Shown here piece by piece: positions 60,239-64,000 of a stretch of DNA of 64,000 nt. Numbering within the stretch: the stretch's first letter is position 1; every line of letters starts with the position of its first letter. Below the pieces are notes generated by a model. The model saw nothing but the letters and a program-made list of their open reading frames with translations. It was not told the origin of the DNA and ran no database searches. This stretch comes from JAJYRX01 sp041655275 (GTDB lineage Bacteria > Pseudomonadota > Gammaproteobacteria > Burkholderiales > Burkholderiaceae_B). The stretch is from contig JBBAFU010000003.1 in NCBI GenBank assembly GCA_041655275.1, positions 1 to 64,000 on the forward strand. The letters run 5' to 3'. The position numbers and the translations under genes were made by a program.

Positions 60239-61063
60239 CTATCTGCGCACGCCGAAACAGTGCTCGAGCGTGGGAAAGCGGCCTTCGCGCACGGCATCGG
60301 CGTAGGCCTGCACCGCCGAAGCGATGGTGGGCCCGACGTCGGCAAACGCGTGAGCGAAGCGCGGGATGCGGTCACCGCTCAGGCCGAGAATGTCTTCCGT
60401 GACCAGAATCTGGCCGTCACAGGCGGGCGAGGCGCCAATGCCGATGGTGGGAATATGCAGTGCTTCGGTGATCTCGCGCCCCAGCGGCTCGGCCACACCC
60501 TCGATCACCACGGCCCAGGCGCCCGCGTCCTGATGGGCCCGCGCATCCTCGAGAATGCGCGCCGCTGACGCAGCATCCATGCCCTGGGCACGAAAGCCGC
60601 CCATCACATTCACATACTGCGGCATCAGACCCACATGCGCGAGCACGGGAATGCCGCGCTCGACCAGATAGCGCGTGGTTGCCGCCAGGGGTACACCGCC
60701 TTCGAGCTTGACGCCACTGGCACCGCCTTCAGCCATCAGGCGGGCGGCATTGGCGAAGGCCTGCTCCACACTGGCCTGATAGCTGCCGAAAGGCATGTCG
60801 GCGATCACGCAGGGCCGTTGCGTACTGCGCACCACCGCAGCGGTGTGGGCCGCCACCTGCTCGATCGTGAACGAGAGTGTATCGGGCAGTCCGTAGGCCA
60901 CCATGGCAGTGGAATCGCCCACCAGAATCATGTCGATCACACCGTCGAGCAGCCGTGCGATGGGTGCACTGTAGGCCGTCAGGGCGACCATCTTCCGTCC
61001 CTCGGCCTTGCCGGCCATCAATTCAGGAATTCCAAGCCTTTGCTGCCGGCCATGCACACTCAT
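60239..61063 (-). CDS. panB: 3-methyl-2-oxobutanoate hydroxymethyltransferase
   Basis: Makes ketopantoate from 2-oxoisovalerate and methylene-THF in pantothenate synthesis. It has 274 residues with ALTAYSAPIARLLDGVIDMILVGDSTAMV, ADMPFGSYQASVEQA, KLEGGVPLAATTRYL and HVGLMPQYVNVMGG. ATG 61063 is used; the longer frame starts at a TTG. panC is not adjacent. Confidence 0.95.
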   Translation of the reverse strand: MSVHGRQQRLGIPELMAGKAEGRKMVALTAYSAPIARLLDGVIDMILVGDSTAMVAYGLPDTLSFTIEQVAAHTAAVVRSTQRPCVIADMPFGSYQASVEQAFANAARLMAEGGASGVKLEGGVPLAATTRYLVERGIPVLAHVGLMPQYVNVMGGFRAQGMDAASAARILEDARAHQDAGAWAVVIEGVAEPLGREITEALHIPTIGIGASPACDGQILVTEDILGLSGDRIPRFAHAFADVGPTIASAVQAYADAVREGRFPTLEHCFGVRR

Positions 61064-61113
61064 TACCGCCCCCGCTGACAATAGTACGGGGCCGGCCTTT
61101 TGCGAGCGGCCCC

Positions 61114-61119
61114 TATAAT
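61114..61119 (+). promoter_or_regulatory. Likely -10 (TATAAT) before the aldo/keto reductase gene
   Basis: TATAAT in CCCTATAATCAAG lies 49 nt before ATG 61169 in the gap diverging from panB. The -35 region is GC rich and poor. Confidence 0.35.
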
Positions 61120-61168
61120 CAAGAGGATATTGTAATCAGACCCTCTGAATCCCGCAGGAGGCATGACC

Positions 61169-62008
61169 ATGTCCACGATACCTCACATCCGCTTCTACGA
61201 TGGGCGCGAGGCCCCGTGCCTTGGCCTGGGTGTCTGGCAGGTCACTGACGACGAAGCGGTCGACGTCGTCGGTCAGGCACTCGAGATGGGCTATCGCAGC
61301 ATAGATACGGCCGCCATATATGACAATGAAGGCGGCGTGGGTCGTGCCATCGCGCACTCGGGCCTGCCCCGGGAAGATCTGTTCATCACCACCAAGGTCT
61401 GGAATACCGACCATGGTCATGATGCCGCGCGCACGGCCTTCATGAGCAGCCTGGAAAAACTGGGGCTGGATCATGTCGACCTCTATCTCATCCATTGGCC
61501 GGTGCCCAAGACCGATCTCTACATACCCACCTGGGAAGCCCTGATACAGCTGCGCGACGAAGGGCTGGCAAAGTCCATCGGCGTGTGCAACTTCAATCGT
61601 GACCATCTCGAACATCTGCTGGACGCGACCGGTGTCATGCCGGTGCTCAACCAGATCGAGCTGCATCCGCTGTTCCAGCAGCCGGCGCTGCGCAGCTTTC
61701 ATGCCGAAAACGGCATCCTCACCCAGGCCTGGAGCCCGCTGGGTCAGGGCCGCCTGCTGGAGCACCCGCTACTGCTCGCCCTGGCTGCAAAACACGCGCG
61801 CAGCGCGGCCCAGATCATCCTGCGCTGGCACCTGCAGCTGGGGAATATGGTAATTCCCAAATCCGTCACGCGCGCGCGCCAGGCCGAAAACATGGCCGTA
61901 TTCGATTTCGAGCTTGGGGAAGATGACATGCAGGCCATCGCCACCCTGCACACTGCAGACGGCCGGCTGGGCCCCGACCCCCAGCGCTTCCGCCTGCCAC
62001 ATCATTAG
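61169..62008 (+). CDS. Aldo/keto reductase
   Basis: NADPH-dependent reductase of 279 residues in the AKR3/AKR5-like group. The catalytic tetrad is visible: Asp and Tyr in SIDTAAIYDNEGGVGRA, Lys in ITTKVWN and His in LIHWP. IPKSVTRARQAENM is the cofactor phosphate loop. Close relatives reduce 2,5-diketogluconate or methylglyoxal. ATG 61169 suits AGGAGG seven bases before; ATG 61163 is too close to it. Confidence 0.9.
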   Translation: MSTIPHIRFYDGREAPCLGLGVWQVTDDEAVDVVGQALEMGYRSIDTAAIYDNEGGVGRAIAHSGLPREDLFITTKVWNTDHGHDAARTAFMSSLEKLGLDHVDLYLIHWPVPKTDLYIPTWEALIQLRDEGLAKSIGVCNFNRDHLEHLLDATGVMPVLNQIELHPLFQQPALRSFHAENGILTQAWSPLGQGRLLEHPLLLALAAKHARSAAQIILRWHLQLGNMVIPKSVTRARQAENMAVFDFELGEDDMQAIATLHTADGRLGPDPQRFRLPHH

Positions 62009-62046
62009 GGACGCTGCCAACGCCTGCTTCCCGGCCATGAATATGT

Positions 62047-62052
62047 TACAAT
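62047..62052 (+). promoter_or_regulatory. Candidate -10 (TACAAT) of infA
   Basis: TACAAT lies 94 nt before the infA ATG and would yield a leader of about 88 nt. The leader holds a CCATTAATGG palindrome (62111-62120) and pyrimidine/A-rich stretches. The -35 is weak. Confidence 0.3.
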
Positions 62053-62146
62053 CAGGAAAGCACAGGATTACGCGTTTTTACAGTCCTGCATTTTCATCCA
62101 TTGATTTTATCCATTAATGGGTCAACTATAGGAGAACCCCTTATTC

Positions 62147-62407
62147 ATGGCCAAGGAAGAACTGATTGAAATGGGTGGCCTCGTCACCGAGGTACTGCCC
62201 GACTCCCGTTTTCGCGTCACCCTGGACAACGGCCACCCCGTCGTTGCCTATACGGGCGGCAAGATGCGCAAGCACCATATCCGCATTCTCGCCGGTGACA
62301 AGGTCTCACTGGAAATGTCACCCTACGATCTGAGCAAGGCGCGCATCACTTTCCGCCACATTGCCGGTCGTCCCTCCGGCCCGGCACGCCGCGGCAATCG
62401 CCGCTGA
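62147..62407 (+). CDS. infA: Translation initiation factor IF-1
   Basis: S1-like OB-fold protein of 86 residues, MAKEELIEMGGLVTEVLPD onward, with GKMRKHHIRILAGDKVSLEMSPYDL. The Arg-rich tail (GRPSGPARRGNRR) is longer than the 72-residue E. coli IF-1, which matches the second infA type of betaproteobacteria. AGGAGAA precedes it. It is isolated from ribosomal-protein operons. Confidence 0.93.
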   Translation: MAKEELIEMGGLVTEVLPDSRFRVTLDNGHPVVAYTGGKMRKHHIRILAGDKVSLEMSPYDLSKARITFRHIAGRPSGPARRGNRR

Positions 62408-62496
62408 GCACCCTGTCCGGCCCGCTCCCGCCTCCAGCGCCCTGAGCGCGGCTTGCCATCGGCCCATATCGCCATCGGGCCAGAAGAGGATCACGC

Positions 62497-64000
62497 GTGG
62501 AGCCATTGTTCGACTTGCGCGCCCTGCGGGAATTGTCCGAATGGGCTGATTTTGCACAGGCGGCGCAAGGTGCAGGCATACAGACGGACGCGCTGCGCCT
62601 GATCAAGGCGGCAGGCATCACTCTGGATCTGAGCGCCCAGCATCTGTCACCCGAGCTGCTTGCAGCAGGCGAACGTCTGCTGGCGGCACGCCACTTTGCT
62701 GCCGCACGCCAGGCCCTCCTGGGCGGCGGAACGGTCAATCCCACCGAAGAACGCGCCGCCTGGCACACCGCGTTGCGGGCACCCGCCCCCACAGCCGTCA
62801 TCGCGGCCGAACGCCAGCGTATCGACGCTTTTGTGCATCACGCCGACACCATGCGCCGCTGGCGCCACATTGTGCATATCGGCATCGGCGGCAGCGACTG
62901 GGGCGTGCGCCTGGCCGTGCACGCCTTCGGCTACACCGGGATGTGGCGCCAGGTTCATTTCGTTTCCAACATCGACGGGCACGCCATCGAGGGCGGGCTT
63001 GCCGGGCTGGACCCGCACGACACGCTCGTGGTGCTGGCCTCAAAGTCCTTCACGACTGCGGAAACCCTGGAAAACGGCCAGCGCGCCCTGGAATGGCTGC
63101 GTGCAGCCGGCCATCGCGATCCCTGGGGCCAGGTCGTGGCCATCACGGCCAGGCCGGAAAGGGCGCGAGACTGGGGCGTACGCGACGAAAACATCTTCGC
63201 ACTGTGGGACTGGGTCGGCGGGCGCTTCTCCCTGTGGTCGGCCATCAGCCTCACCGCGGCCCTGGCGGTGGGCAGTGAAGTGGTTGCCGGCATGCAGGGC
63301 GGCGCGGCGGCCATGGACGCACATTTCGCCCACAGCCCCATCCTGGAAAATGCCCCGGTGCAGATGGCACTGGCGGGCATCGTCAACCGCAGCGTGCTCA
63401 ACTACGGCTCGCTGAACATCGCCCCCTACGACTACCGGCTGCACGACCTGGTGCCCTACCTGCAGCAGCTCGAAATGGAATCACTGGGCAAATCCGTTGC
63501 CCTTACCGGTGAATCCGTGGGTTTGCCCACCGGACCGGCCGTCTGGGGCATGCCCGGTACGGATGCCCAGCACACCTTCTTCCAGTGGCTGCACCAGAGT
63601 TCGGATGGCGCCGCCGTGGACTTCATCGTATGCCGGCAGGCGGACCACGGCTGGCCGCGCCATCACCAGAGCCTGCTGGCCAACTGCCTGGCCCAGCGCG
63701 AGGCCCTGCTGCGCGGCAAGGGCTTCGAGACCGCCCTGACGGAAAGCCTGGATGAAGGACAACCCCCCGAGCGCGCCCGCTGGCTTGCGCGTCACCGCAC
63801 GCATCCGGGACAAAGACCGTCCAACCTGATTGTGCTCTCGCGCCTGTCACCCTACACGCTGGGCGCGCTGCTGGCGCTGTATGAACACAAGATCTTCGTC
63901 CAGGCACTGGTATGGGGCATCAACTGCTTTGACCAGTGGGGTGTGGAATACGGCAAGCGGCTGGCACGCGACATCAGTGCCAGCCTGACGGGCGAGCAGG
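62497..64000 (+). CDS. pgi: Glucose-6-phosphate isomerase (3' end beyond the window)
   Basis: Interconverts glucose- and fructose-6-phosphate. About 501 residues are visible. The start is GTG 62497, six bases after AGAGGA (VEPLFDLRALRELSEW). HIGIGGSDWGVRLAVHA, the sugar-phosphate loop LASKSFTTAETL and the C-terminal signature QWGVEYGKRLA match PGI. The frame is still open at the window edge. It is the only partial gene at the right end. Confidence 0.93.
   Translation, partial: MEPLFDLRALRELSEWADFAQAAQGAGIQTDALRLIKAAGITLDLSAQHLSPELLAAGERLLAARHFAAARQALLGGGTVNPTEERAAWHTALRAPAPTAVIAAERQRIDAFVHHADTMRRWRHIVHIGIGGSDWGVRLAVHAFGYTGMWRQVHFVSNIDGHAIEGGLAGLDPHDTLVVLASKSFTTAETLENGQRALEWLRAAGHRDPWGQVVAITARPERARDWGVRDENIFALWDWVGGRFSLWSAISLTAALAVGSEVVAGMQGGAAAMDAHFAHSPILENAPVQMALAGIVNRSVLNYGSLNIAPYDYRLHDLVPYLQQLEMESLGKSVALTGESVGLPTGPAVWGMPGTDAQHTFFQWLHQSSDGAAVDFIVCRQADHGWPRHHQSLLANCLAQREALLRGKGFETALTESLDEGQPPERARWLARHRTHPGQRPSNLIVLSRLSPYTLGALLALYEHKIFVQALVWGINCFDQWGVEYGKRLARDISASLTGEQ

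Noticed and set aside
1..64000. CRISPR array, prophage, restriction or defence island
   Set aside because: No regularly spaced repeats, integrase, phage structural genes or nuclease/methylase pairs were seen; the window is core genome apart from the IS end.

Overview
The window is chromosomal DNA of a GC-rich betaproteobacterium, most likely of the Alcaligenaceae (Bordetella/Castellaniella/Pusillimonas relatives). Three things point there: the ptsN-hprK-rapZ cluster with a betaproteobacterial HPr kinase, an 86-residue IF-1, and a short NtrX-type regulator beside a full NtrY. Coding density is very high. Nearly all genes are housekeeping, many overlap by 4-14 nt, and no gap between genes exceeds 300 bp. 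There is no prophage, CRISPR array, rRNA operon or toxin-antitoxin pair. The only mobile DNA is the right end of an ISL3-family insertion sequence at the left edge, inserted into an alkyltransferase gene.

Layout. 1-438: IS end, broken alkyltransferase and tRNA-Arg(CCG). 649-4555: diheme cytochrome c, 3-hydroxyacyl-CoA dehydrogenase, a nitronate-monooxygenase-like flavoprotein, and a small unknown gene behind a twin-palindrome promoter. 4544-10868 (minus): Fis-type regulator, hemE, priA, rep, with DnaA-box-like sites before priA. 11027-12627: asparaginase and apt. 12721-19244: kdsD-kdsC-lptC-lptA-lptB, then hpf, ptsN, hprK, rapZ; this is an LPS synthesis/export and nitrogen-PTS block with no rpoN between lptB and hpf. 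19241-23512: rlpA, rsmI, yraN, gmhA/diaA-like, dolP, TlpA-like lipoprotein. 23461-27387: LDH2-type dehydrogenase, sugar-acid dehydratase, argB. 27381-31777 (minus): gpmA-envC-ctpA-moeB. 31901-34237: rhodanese, grxC, secB, gpsA. 34239-36455: trmL, comF, bioC. 36452-42971 (minus): def-fmt-rsmB-DUF4390-ntrY-ntrX, then divergent dprA. 44299-47584: HMG-CoA lyase, orphan amino-acid binding protein, PaaK-like ligase. 47765-58948: glutamate dehydrogenase, a four-gene polar amino-acid ABC importer followed by an amine oxidoreductase, and an opposing gabD-TAXI-TRAP cluster. 58992-64000: rmuC, panB, aldo/keto reductase, infA, and a pgi cut by the window end.

How the parts work together. The kds/lpt genes make Kdo and move LPS to the outer membrane; rlpA, envC, ctpA and dolP add envelope maintenance. 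ptsN/hprK/rapZ and ntrY/ntrX are signalling modules. Both Fis-type regulators in the window (10107-10868 and 36452-37150) lack the AAA+ domain that contacts sigma-54, which fits the missing rpoN. The 47.8-59 kb block looks like a carbon/nitrogen scavenging region for amino acids or amines. All functions are read from sequence motifs and gene order; no database search was possible.
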